From the NCBI GenBank assembly GCA_009844425.1, contig VYBN01000017.1:1-64000 (forward strand): a stretch of 64,000 nt of DNA, written 5' to 3'. Position numbers and translations under genes: made by a program. This document shows positions 1-8,295 of this stretch, in pieces. This DNA comes from Gammaproteobacteria bacterium (GTDB lineage Bacteria > Pseudomonadota > Gammaproteobacteria > Steroidobacterales > Foliamicaceae). Positions within the stretch are counted from its first letter, which is position 1. Every line of letters begins with the position of its first letter. The notes under the pieces were generated by a model. That model made no database searches. It was not told the origin of the DNA and worked only from the letters and a program-made list of their open reading frames with translations.

Positions 1-127
1 GGCCTGAAGAATCCGATGAGCCGCCTCCGCACCCCCAGAGCAACGCCAGCATAGCGGCAATCAGCCAGTGTTGATTTACGGACGAGAGGCTGAACCGTGC
101 CTTCCTTCGTGGATCCCCGTTAACCAT
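1..127 (-). CDS. Putative lipoprotein, N-terminal part only (gene runs off the left edge)
   Basis: Reverse complement from ATG at 127 reads MVNGDPRRKARFSLSSVNQHWLIAAMLALLWGCGGGSSDSSG: hydrophobic segment then lipobox-like LLWGC and a Gly/Ser linker. Absent from the ORF track because it is truncated. Confidence 0.6.
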   Translation of the reverse strand, partial: MVNGDPRRKARFSLSSVNQHWLIAAMLALLWGCGGGSSDSSG

Positions 128-187
128 GCCTTTCAATTATAGAACCTCCGCGCCGGCTGGCAGACCCGCTCCCGCCCACGCCTCCAA

Positions 188-739
188 TTACATCAGGCCG
201 GCTTCGAGCTGGGCGGCCTCGGACATCATGCTCTGGTTCCAGGGCGGGTCGAAGACGAGTGCGACGGCCACGTCGTCGATAGTGGGGATCAGGGCGATCT
301 TCTCGCGCACGTCCTCCACCAGGATTTCGCCCATGCCGCAGCCGGGGGCGGTCAGCGTCATTTCCACGGCCACGTCCCGCCTGCCGTCGTCGCGGCGCTT
401 GACCTCGCAGGAATACACGAGGCCGAGGTCGACGATATTGACCGGGATTTCCGGGTCGTAGCAGGTCTTCATCTGTTCCCATACCAGCGCTTCCACGTCG
501 GAGTCGCCCGCGTTGGCCGGCAGTTTCGGCGGTTCTGCGGGCTTCTTGCCGAGCGCGCCGGCGTCGGCGCCGGCGATGCGGTACAGCCAGCCGTCCACAT
601 AGACCGTAAAGCTGCCGCCCAGCGACTGGGTGATGAACACGAGCTGTCCGGCGTGGAGTTGCGCTTCCTCGCCGGCGGGAATGATGACCGCCCTGCAGTC
701 GCGGGTCAGGGTGACGGGCTCGCTCTGGCCGCCGAACAT
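188..739 (-). CDS. sufT: SufT-like (DUF59/MIP18 family) Fe-S assembly protein
   Basis: C-terminal DUF59 pattern (DPEIPVNIVDLGLVY...MTLTAPGCGMGEILVEDVREKI) at the end of a suf operon; start MFGGQSEPV at 739. Confidence 0.85.
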   Translation of the reverse strand: MFGGQSEPVTLTRDCRAVIIPAGEEAQLHAGQLVFITQSLGGSFTVYVDGWLYRIAGADAGALGKKPAEPPKLPANAGDSDVEALVWEQMKTCYDPEIPVNIVDLGLVYSCEVKRRDDGRRDVAVEMTLTAPGCGMGEILVEDVREKIALIPTIDDVAVALVFDPPWNQSMMSEAAQLEAGLM

Positions 740-744
740 GGAAC

Positions 745-1272
745 TTACTCGGTGCTCACGGTGTCCGGCTCGCCGTCCAGCGCCGCGGTAAAGGTCTTCC
801 AGGGCAGGGTGACACAGCGGATCCGCGAAGGGTAGGCGCGAACGCTGCCCAGCGCGACGATTTCGCCCAGATCGCCCAAGCCGTTGCCGGCGCCGGGTTC
901 GAATGCATCCAGGACCTTCTCCGCCTGCTGCTTCGCCTGATCCGCGGTCTCGCCGTCGAGAATTTCGGTCATCATCGATGCCGAAGCCAGGCAGATCGCG
1001 CAGCCGGCGGCCTCGAAGCTGATCTCGGCGATGACCCCTGGGAGCGAGGACGTCCCGTCCTCGCGGGAGGGCGGGATGCCCTCCCTCCCAGGCTGCTCGC
1101 TCCCGCTTTGCTCTTCCCCGGGCGTGCGCAGGTATACGGTGACCTTGTCGCCGCAGAGGGGATTGAAACCCTCGGCCACCCGGTCGGGCTCGTCCATGGC
1201 GTGGAAGTTGCGCGGCGAACGGCAATGCTCCAGCACCGTGCGCTGATAGAGACTTTGCAGTTCGCTGCTCAT
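745..1272 (-). CDS. sufU: SufU/IscU-like Fe-S scaffold protein with an in-frame repeat-derived insertion
   Basis: Scaffold Cys motifs NPLCGDKV, CAICLASASMMTE and RCVTLPWKTF; follows sufS. Confidence 0.88.
   Translation of the reverse strand: MSSELQSLYQRTVLEHCRSPRNFHAMDEPDRVAEGFNPLCGDKVTVYLRTPGEEQSGSEQPGREGIPPSREDGTSSLPGVIAEISFEAAGCAICLASASMMTEILDGETADQAKQQAEKVLDAFEPGAGNGLGDLGEIVALGSVRAYPSRIRCVTLPWKTFTAALDGEPDTVSTE
1034..1113 (+). repeat. Palindromic repeat family B, copy 1, inside sufU
   Basis: CCCCTGGGAGCGAGGACGTCCCGTCCTCGCGGGAGGGCGGGATGCCCTCCCTCCCAGGCTGCTCGCTCCC: two hairpins inside outer complementary ends. Confidence 0.85.
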
Positions 1273-2531
1273 CGGGCCTGGCCCAACAGCTTGCGCGCGG
1301 TCCCGATCCCGGCGGCAAGACGGTCAATCTCTTCTTGGCTGTTGTAGAAGGCGAAAGACGCGCGGGAGGTGCCGGGCACGCCGAAGCGGTCCATCAGCGG
1401 CATCGCGCAATGGTGGCCGGCGCGAATGGCGACGCCTTCATGGTCCAGGATGGTGCCCAGGTCATGCGGATGAATGCCGTCGATCACGAATGACACAACC
1501 GCGGACTTCGGCGGCGCTGTGCCGATGATCTTCAGCCCCGGGACATGCTGCAAGCGCTCCGTCGCGTACTCCAGCAGATCGTGCTCCAGGGCCGCGAGGC
1601 GTTCGAGCCCGTGCCCGGCTAGGTAGTCCATTGCCGCGCCCAGGCCGACGGCCCCGGAAATATTGGGGGTGCCGGCCTCGAACTTGTGCGGCGGATCGTT
1701 GTAGGCGGCGCCGTCGAATCGGACTTCGAGGATCATCTCGCCGCCGCCCAGAAACGGCGGCAGCTCGTCCAGCCAGGGCTTGCGCGCGTAGAGCGCGCCT
1801 ATCCCGGTGGGGGCGTACATCTTGTGGCCCGACAGCGCGTAGAAGTCGCAGCCCAGCTCCTGCATGTCGAGCGGAATATGCCCGGCGGCCTGTGCGCCGT
1901 CGATCAGGATGGTCGCGCCCGCGCGCCGCGCCAGTTCGCAAATCTCCGCAACCGGATTGATAACGCCCATGGCGTTGGACACATGGGTTACCGCCACGAG
2001 CCGTGTCCTGCCGCCGATCAGTCCGGCCAGTGCGGCCATGTCGAGCGCGCCCGAGTCCAGTACCGGCGCCACCCGGATTTTCGCGCCGGTGCGCTCGCAG
2101 AGCTGCTGCCACGGCACGATGTTGGAATGGTGCTCCATGCCCGTGAGCACGATTTCCGATTTCGCATCCATGCGGCCGTCCATGCAGCGCGCCACCAGAT
2201 TGATGGACTCGGTGGCCCCGCGGGTAAAGACGATCTCGTCGGCGGATGCGGCGTTCAACCAGCCGCGCGTGCGTTCGCGCGCCCCCTCGAAGGCCGCCGT
2301 CGCCCGGTCGGAACGGGCATGCACGCCCCGGTGCACGTTGGCGTGCATCTCGACTTCGTAGGCGGTCAGTGCGTCCATGACCGCCTGCGGCCGCTGGGTG
2401 GAAGCCGCGTTGTCCAGGTAGGCGAGGGGACAGCCATGCACGGTCGTGGCCAGGCCGGGGAAGTCCGCACGCAGGGCTTGCGCCGACAGCGGCTCCTGGA
2501 CTGAGGCAAGGCGTGCGGTGGCGCTGCTCAT
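1269..2531 (-). CDS. sufS: Cysteine desulfurase SufS
   Basis: SufS family sequence: YLDNAASTQRPQAVMDAL, NVHRGVHARSDRAT, SGHKMYAPTGIGALY, RAGHHCAMPLM. Confidence 0.95.
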   Translation of the reverse strand: MSSATARLASVQEPLSAQALRADFPGLATTVHGCPLAYLDNAASTQRPQAVMDALTAYEVEMHANVHRGVHARSDRATAAFEGARERTRGWLNAASADEIVFTRGATESINLVARCMDGRMDAKSEIVLTGMEHHSNIVPWQQLCERTGAKIRVAPVLDSGALDMAALAGLIGGRTRLVAVTHVSNAMGVINPVAEICELARRAGATILIDGAQAAGHIPLDMQELGCDFYALSGHKMYAPTGIGALYARKPWLDELPPFLGGGEMILEVRFDGAAYNDPPHKFEAGTPNISGAVGLGAAMDYLAGHGLERLAALEHDLLEYATERLQHVPGLKIIGTAPPKSAVVSFVIDGIHPHDLGTILDHEGVAIRAGHHCAMPLMDRFGVPGTSRASFAFYNSQEEIDRLAAGIGTARKLLGQAR

Positions 2532-2536
2532 GACGT

Positions 2537-3400
2537 TCAGGCCGCCAGCCTTTGCGGCGCCAGCTCCCGAAGCGCGCGGCCGAGCATTTCGTCTGCCATT
2601 TCCTGCGCCCGGGGCATTTCGATGTTGTTGCTGATCGAGGAGGCGAACGCCCGCACCAGCAGGGCCCGCGCCCGATCCGGCGGCAATCCGCGGGTTCTGA
2701 GGTAGAACAGCGCCGCTTCATCCAGCGCGCCGGTGGCGGCGCCGTGGGCGCATTGCACTTCGTCGGCGTAGACCTCCAGTTCCGGGCGGGTTTCCATGCG
2801 GGCGGATTCGTCGAGCAGTAGATTGTCGTTCCGCAGCCGGGCGTCGGCGCCCTGGCCGTCCGGCGGAATCAATATCCTTCCCGCGAAGCCGCCGTGACTC
2901 TCCGCGCCCAGAACGTAGCGGCACAGGCTTTCGCTCTCGGCGTGGCGGGCATGGTGGGCGATTTCCAGGTCCAGTTCCGCGCGCCGCCCGGTGTCCGCCA
3001 TCATCAGGTGGCCGTGCCGGAAGCGCGACCGGGGGCCCATCAGGCCCGCTCGCAGGGATTCGCGATCGAGGCTTGCGCCCGAACCCACGCGGACAAACCG
3101 AAGCCGCGCCTCCTGCGCAAGGCGAACCTGCCGGTCTATCTCGATCCGGCCTTCGCCTGAATCGTCCACGACGGCGACGTGACGCATTCGAGCGCCGCGG
3201 CCCAGTTCAACGTGAACCTCAAGGTGTGCGGCGAACTCTCCCTGGCCCTCGTGAAGCTCTTCAAGGTCGAGCGCGCCTCTGGGCTCCAGCACGATTCGCA
3301 AGGCATCCGCCGCCGGGGCATCGGCGCGGTGCTTGAGACGCAGGGTCTCGGCGCGCCGCTCACCGGCCTTCACGACGATGTCCAGCGCCTTGCCGCTCAC
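2537..3400 (-). CDS. sufD: SufD, Fe-S assembly complex protein
   Basis: Position between sufC and sufS; SufBD-like C-terminus (CAHGAATGALDEAALFYLRTRGLPPDRARALLVRAFA). Confidence 0.92.
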   Translation of the reverse strand: MSGKALDIVVKAGERRAETLRLKHRADAPAADALRIVLEPRGALDLEELHEGQGEFAAHLEVHVELGRGARMRHVAVVDDSGEGRIEIDRQVRLAQEARLRFVRVGSGASLDRESLRAGLMGPRSRFRHGHLMMADTGRRAELDLEIAHHARHAESESLCRYVLGAESHGGFAGRILIPPDGQGADARLRNDNLLLDESARMETRPELEVYADEVQCAHGAATGALDEAALFYLRTRGLPPDRARALLVRAFASSISNNIEMPRAQEMADEMLGRALRELAPQRLAA

Positions 3401-4158
3401 GCCGCCTCCCTTAGGAATGGTTCGTATCCTGAAGCCTCCAGTTCGCTCACGAGCTCGGCGCCGCCCGAACGGGCGATGCTTCCACCGGCCAGGACGTGCA
3501 CACGGTCGGGTGAAACCAGGTTCAGGATCCGCTCGTAGTGGGTGATCAGCACGAACGCGCGCCGGCCGTTGCGCAGCGCGCGGATACCCGAGGCGACAAC
3601 CTTCAGTGCGTCGATGTCCAGCCCGGAATCGGTCTCGTCCAGTACCGCCAGGCGCGGCTTGAGCACCGCGAGCTGAAGGATTTCGTTGCGTTTCTTCTCC
3701 CCGCCGGAGAAGCCTTCGTTCACGCCGCGCTTGAGCAGCTCGGGCTTCAGTTTCAGCCGCGCCGCCTCGGCGCGGGCCTGCTTCAGGAAAGCGGCGGCGT
3801 TGATTTCTTCCTTGCCCGCCGCCCTGCGCTGCGCGTTCACTGCCGAGCGCAGCAGGTACATATTGCTCACGCCGGGTATTTCCACCGGGTATTGAAAGCC
3901 GAGGAAAAGCCCCTTGCAGGCGCGCTCTTCGGGGTTCATGCCCAGCAGGTCCTCGCCGTCCAGCAATACGCCGCCGCCTGTGACCTCGTAGCCGTCGCGT
4001 CCAGCCAGCGTCTGCGCCAGCGTGCTCTTGCCGGCGCCGTTCGGCCCCATGATGGCGTGCACTTCGCCGGCCCGGACCTCAAGCGACAGGCCGCTCAGGA
4101 TTTCCTTGTTCTCGACGCTGACCCTGAGGCCGCGAATGTCCAGCAGCGGCGCGCTCAT
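3397..4158 (-). CDS. sufC: SufC ATPase
   Basis: ABC ATPase: Walker [17 protein letters not shown], SufC-type [14 protein letters not shown], Walker [18 protein letters not shown]. Confidence 0.96.
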   Translation of the reverse strand: MSAPLLDIRGLRVSVENKEILSGLSLEVRAGEVHAIMGPNGAGKSTLAQTLAGRDGYEVTGGGVLLDGEDLLGMNPEERACKGLFLGFQYPVEIPGVSNMYLLRSAVNAQRRAAGKEEINAAAFLKQARAEAARLKLKPELLKRGVNEGFSGGEKKRNEILQLAVLKPRLAVLDETDSGLDIDALKVVASGIRALRNGRRAFVLITHYERILNLVSPDRVHVLAGGSIARSGGAELVSELEASGYEPFLREAA

Positions 4159-5612
4159 CCGATTGCGCCCTCCAGGCTGACGTTCATCAGGGCCTGGGCT
4201 TCGACCGCGAATTCCATCGGCAGCATGTTGAACACCTGTTTGCAGAAGCCGTTGACGATCAGGTTCACCGCGTCCTCCTCGTCCAATCCTCGCTGGCGGC
4301 AGTAGAACAACTGGTCCTCGGAGATCCGGGACGTGGTGGCTTCATGCTCCACCACCGCTTGCGGATGCGCGATGTCCATGTGCGGGAATGTGTGGGCGCC
4401 GCAGTCGTGGCCGATCAGCAGCGAGTCGCACTGGGTGAAGTTGCGGGCGCCCTCGGCCCTCGGGAACACCTTCACGAGGCCGCGGTAGGTGTTCTGCGCC
4501 TTGCCGGCGGAGATGCCCTTGCTCAGGATGTTGCTGCTGGTGTTGCGGCCGATGTGGATCATCTTGGTACCGGTGTCGGCCTGCTGGAAATTGTTGGTCA
4601 CGGCCACCGAGTAGAACTCGCCGGTCGAGTTGTCGCCGCGCAGGATGCAGCTCGGGTATTTCCAGGTGATGGCCGAGCCCGCTTCCACCTGGGTCCAGGA
4701 AATCGCCGAGTTGTCGCCGCGGCAATCGCCCCGCTTGGTCACGAAGTTGTAGATCCCGCCGCGTCCTTCTTCATCGCCTGGGTACCAGTTCTGCACCGTC
4801 GAATACTTGATCCGGGCGTCCTTCAGCGCCACCAGTTCCACGACCGCGGCATGCAACTGGTTCTCGTCGCGCATCGGCGCGGTGCAGCCCTCCAGGTAGC
4901 TGACTTCGCTGCCTTCGTCGGCGATGATCAGCGTGCGCTCGAACTGGCCCGTGTTCTGCTCGTTGATCCGGAAGTACGTGGACAACTCCATCGGGCATTT
5001 CGTGTTCTTCGGAATGTAGACGAACGAACCGTCGGTGAATACGGCCGAGTTCAGCGCTGCGAAATAGTTGTCGCGGTACGGCACCACGCTGCCCAGGTAC
5101 TTGCGCACCAGGTCCGGGTGTTCGCGCACGGCCTCGGAGAACGGGCAGAAGATCACGCCGGCCTCGGCCAGGCGGCTCTTGAAGGTGGTAGCCACCGACA
5201 CGCTGTCGAAAACCGCGTCCACCGCCACGCCCGCCAGCCGGGCCCGCTCGTGCAGGGGAATGCCCAGCTTGTCGTAGGTTTCCAGCAGCCGCGGATCGAC
5301 TTCATCCAGGCTCTTCGGCGCGTCCTTTGCCGGACCGGGCGCCGAGTAATAGGAGATGGACTGGTAATCGATCGGCGGGATGTTCAGCTTGGCCCAGGAC
5401 GGCTCTCTTGCCTCGCGCCAATAGCGGTAGGCGCGGAGACGCCAGTCGAGCAGGAACTCCGGCTCGTCCTTGCGCGCGGAAATCACGCGTATCACGTCCT
5501 CGTCCAGCCCCGGGGGCAGAGTGTCGGACTCGATGTCGGTAACGAAACCGTGCCGGTACTTGCGCTCGAGCAGTTCGCGCACTTCCGGGTTGCGTTCGGC
5601 GGTGCGGCTCAT
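4155..5612 (-). CDS. sufB: SufB, Fe-S assembly complex protein
   Basis: Start [30 protein letters not shown]; SufB sequence ([35 protein letters not shown]). ORF track extends it upstream artefactually. Confidence 0.95.
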   Translation of the reverse strand: MSRTAERNPEVRELLERKYRHGFVTDIESDTLPPGLDEDVIRVISARKDEPEFLLDWRLRAYRYWREAREPSWAKLNIPPIDYQSISYYSAPGPAKDAPKSLDEVDPRLLETYDKLGIPLHERARLAGVAVDAVFDSVSVATTFKSRLAEAGVIFCPFSEAVREHPDLVRKYLGSVVPYRDNYFAALNSAVFTDGSFVYIPKNTKCPMELSTYFRINEQNTGQFERTLIIADEGSEVSYLEGCTAPMRDENQLHAAVVELVALKDARIKYSTVQNWYPGDEEGRGGIYNFVTKRGDCRGDNSAISWTQVEAGSAITWKYPSCILRGDNSTGEFYSVAVTNNFQQADTGTKMIHIGRNTSSNILSKGISAGKAQNTYRGLVKVFPRAEGARNFTQCDSLLIGHDCGAHTFPHMDIAHPQAVVEHEATTSRISEDQLFYCRQRGLDEEDAVNLIVNGFCKQVFNMLPMEFAVEAQALMNVSLEGAIG

Positions 5613-6088
5613 CTCCCCATCCTCGCGTTCAGGTCGGCCGACAGCGTGCGGGTCCTGAAACCGGGAGCGGACCGCCGCAGGTCGCTCAGCGTGACCTCCG
5701 TCAGCGCGCCGCGGATCGCCCGGTTGATCTGCCGCCACGCGCCGCCCACGGTACAGAACGACTCCAGCTCGCACTGGCTTTCCGCATGGCTGCACTCGGT
5801 GAGCGCCATCGGTCCCTCCAGCGCCTCGAGTATTTCCACCGCGTTGATCTCGCGGGCGGCTCGGGCCAGCCGGTAACCTCCCAACGCGCCGCGCTCGGAA
5901 CGCACCAGCCCGCGAGCAGCGAGCTGCTTGAGCAGCTTTTGCGCAGTCGGTAGCCTGAGGTGGGTCGCGGCGGCAATTTTCTTGGCCGAAAGCGACTGGC
6001 CCTCGGCCTGCGCCAGACAGCCGAGGATCATGGTCCCGTAGTCCGTAAGCCTGCTGACTCTGAGCATTTGCGCGCACTCCAAATTCAA
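5609..6088 (-). CDS. Rrf2-family Fe-S-responsive regulator of the SUF operon
   Basis: Rrf2 helix-turn-helix ([18 protein letters not shown]...[30 protein letters not shown]) with Cys cluster [14 protein letters not shown]; first gene of the suf operon. Alternative start at [11 protein letters not shown]. Confidence 0.9.
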   Translation of the reverse strand: MNLECAQMLRVSRLTDYGTMILGCLAQAEGQSLSAKKIAAATHLRLPTAQKLLKQLAARGLVRSERGALGGYRLARAAREINAVEILEALEGPMALTECSHAESQCELESFCTVGGAWRQINRAIRGALTEVTLSDLRRSAPGFRTRTLSADLNARMGR

Positions 6089-6091
6089 TCA

Positions 6092-6106
6092 GGACTATTT
6101 TAGTCC
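6092..6106. promoter_or_regulatory. IscR type-1-like operator upstream of the suf operon
   Basis: GGACTATTTTAGTCC, perfect inverted repeat; fits GACT-RWWWY-AGTC, the core of the type-1 IscR site, just upstream of the Rrf2 gene. Confidence 0.7.
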
Positions 6107-6246
6107 AAAATCAGATCCCAGCCTGGATTGCCCGCATTTGTTGTGCGGGTCATGCGCTGGATATGCGCGCCATACGGCGCTTGCCGCCCGCTGCATCAGA
6201 ATTTCAACAGGAGGAGAACCCGCGGGCGGATCCGCTGAAGAACGCC

Positions 6247-7713
6247 TCAGGGATTGCGCTGGAATCGGATAGTGGCCAGATACTTGCCGTTCACAACACC
6301 GTTGACGATGTCCGCATCGCCGATTTGCGCCGTCAGCTGTCTTATGGGTTGGTGTGGATTGGTTGCCGTTCCGCTGAGGCTGAATCGGTTGCCGGTTTCC
6401 GTTCCCGCATCCCAAACCGCGAGATTCATATGACCGGTGTCGCCGACCCAGCCCCCGTGCTTGTCAAGCAGCGGGAATTCACTCAAGCCCACAAACCAGT
6501 CGGGGCTCGGCGCCACCATGCTGGCGAACGTAAACAGCGGCATGGCCCGGCTCAGGTTCAATTCGAACACGCTCGTGCCCGTACTGCCGGTGCCGCCGCT
6601 GATTACCGGCGAAGCCGCGGTCATGTTCGACATGGCTTCGCCAATTTCGTTCAGGAATTGCCCGGTCTGTCCCAATTCCGCCACATTCTCCAAGCCTGCG
6701 CTCGCCAATTCCCCAGGCATCCAGAGATTCGCCCGCCCATTCGTTGCCGCGCCCACCAGGGTTGTGAAATGGGACGAAGCGGGAACGGAGTCATGAATCT
6801 CGCTGGTCCACCGGGCGGTGAACGTGACCGTGTAACTGGCCTCGGACACGAACCGATTCCCGTCACGCGCCTTCTCGTGACAGGAAAAGTTGTCGAAAGC
6901 GCCAGTGGCCGACAGGTTCATGTTCATCAATTCAAGCCCGAAGTGGGGGGAGAGGTACAAGCTGGCCTGTCCCTGCCATGCGCCGCCAACCCGGGTTGCC
7001 AGTTCCTGCCCGCTGACCCAGATATGCTCTTTCGGCCCGAGCGAGGGAAGCAGCGCGCTGTTGGCAAGCCCGATGATGTTGCCGCCGGCATCGCGCAGCG
7101 TTCCGCGCACATCGGATATCGCGTCGAATCCCGTGTTGATGAAGCGCACGAATGTGCGGTCCGGCTGATCCATGCCCGCGATGTTATGCACCGCACCCTC
7201 GGCAACGCAGTTGACGTTGGTGGGCGCCGCGCCCGGACTGCTGCGCAGCTTGACCATCGCCACAAAGGGCGCGCCATCAATATCGGACATTATCTCCAGC
7301 ATTGCCGGCTGAACCCAAGCGCCAACGCCGAAGCGCTCTTCCAGTTCTGAGGATGTCAGAACCAGACGGCCCTTGGCGTTGACAGGCAGGTCGCTCAACG
7401 CCTTGCCTGACTCGCCGAGCCGCGCCCCCTGAGTGTTATACAACGTTCCGGTAAACCGTAACTCGTAGTCGGAGGTGTTGATGATATGCAGCTCCACCGA
7501 AGGCCCCAAAGGGCTTGCTGCCGTGCTTGTCATCAGGTAGGCGCGAACCGGCTGCTGCGCCCACCCCGCCTGCAGGCTCGCAACCGACATCGTCAATGCC
7601 CAAAGCAGGGCCCAAAGCTGGCTGCCGCTGCGCCCCGCGCTTTGCCCGTTACCGATCATCCCCGATCCCATCTGAAGACCAAATGATTCTATCTCAATGG
7701 GATTCAGTCCCAC
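6247..7713 (-). CDS. Hypothetical secreted protein
   Basis: Long ORF with signal-peptide-like segment (LWALLWALTMSVASLQAGWAQ); start uncertain, no family recognised. Confidence 0.6.
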   Translation of the reverse strand: MGLNPIEIESFGLQMGSGMIGNGQSAGRSGSQLWALLWALTMSVASLQAGWAQQPVRAYLMTSTAASPLGPSVELHIINTSDYELRFTGTLYNTQGARLGESGKALSDLPVNAKGRLVLTSSELEERFGVGAWVQPAMLEIMSDIDGAPFVAMVKLRSSPGAAPTNVNCVAEGAVHNIAGMDQPDRTFVRFINTGFDAISDVRGTLRDAGGNIIGLANSALLPSLGPKEHIWVSGQELATRVGGAWQGQASLYLSPHFGLELMNMNLSATGAFDNFSCHEKARDGNRFVSEASYTVTFTARWTSEIHDSVPASSHFTTLVGAATNGRANLWMPGELASAGLENVAELGQTGQFLNEIGEAMSNMTAASPVISGGTGSTGTSVFELNLSRAMPLFTFASMVAPSPDWFVGLSEFPLLDKHGGWVGDTGHMNLAVWDAGTETGNRFSLSGTATNPHQPIRQLTAQIGDADIVNGVVNGKYLATIRFQRNP

Positions 7714-7827
7714 GATGGCGCTGGTTGAGTAAAGATATGAACAAGGCCCCGAACAGCGACCGGGCGGCGGGCTGGTTGCTCCAGCCCAGCAGCGCGCCTG
7801 CGCCCGAAAGAGGCCCGCAGAGCCTGC

Positions 7828-8292
7828 TTAGTCGACAGTGTCCACCCATGCAAGCGTTTGCTCGGCGCCTGCGGCGGCTCGCTCATGTCCCTGCTCGGAC
7901 GCCAGCGAGAACCACTTGTGAGCGAGCGCCATGTTTTTGCCGACACCCTCGCCCTTGTAATAGCGCATGGCGAGACTGAACTGCGCCTCGGCGTCACCCT
8001 GCTCGGCGGCCTGCCGAAAGTAGAACGTGGCTTGTTCGTAGTCTATAGGTGTTCCGTGACCGTCCCGATAAGCCACACCTAATCGGTATTGCGCGCCTGC
8101 ATCGCCTCTGCTCGCCTTTCTATGCAGGCGCTCAAGGCCGGTCGGAGGCCGCACGAGCTCAAGTTGCGTGGGTTTACGCGCCAGTTGTGTTTCTCCGCCG
8201 AAAGCATCGGCGAGCCTGTCCAACAGCAAAATTGCCCCGGCGCACGAGGTAAGTGTCACGGCTGCGGCCAGCAGCTTTCTCCAGGTTGCCAT
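7828..8292 (-). CDS. Sel1-like/TPR repeat protein with N-terminal hydrophobic segment
   Basis: Sel1 repeats GDAGAQYRLGVAYRDGHGTPIDYEQATFYFRQAAEQGDAEAQFSLAMRYYKGEGVGKNMALAHKWFSLASEQGHERA. Confidence 0.8.
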   Translation of the reverse strand: MATWRKLLAAAVTLTSCAGAILLLDRLADAFGGETQLARKPTQLELVRPPTGLERLHRKASRGDAGAQYRLGVAYRDGHGTPIDYEQATFYFRQAAEQGDAEAQFSLAMRYYKGEGVGKNMALAHKWFSLASEQGHERAAAGAEQTLAWVDTVD

Positions 8293-8295
8293 CGC

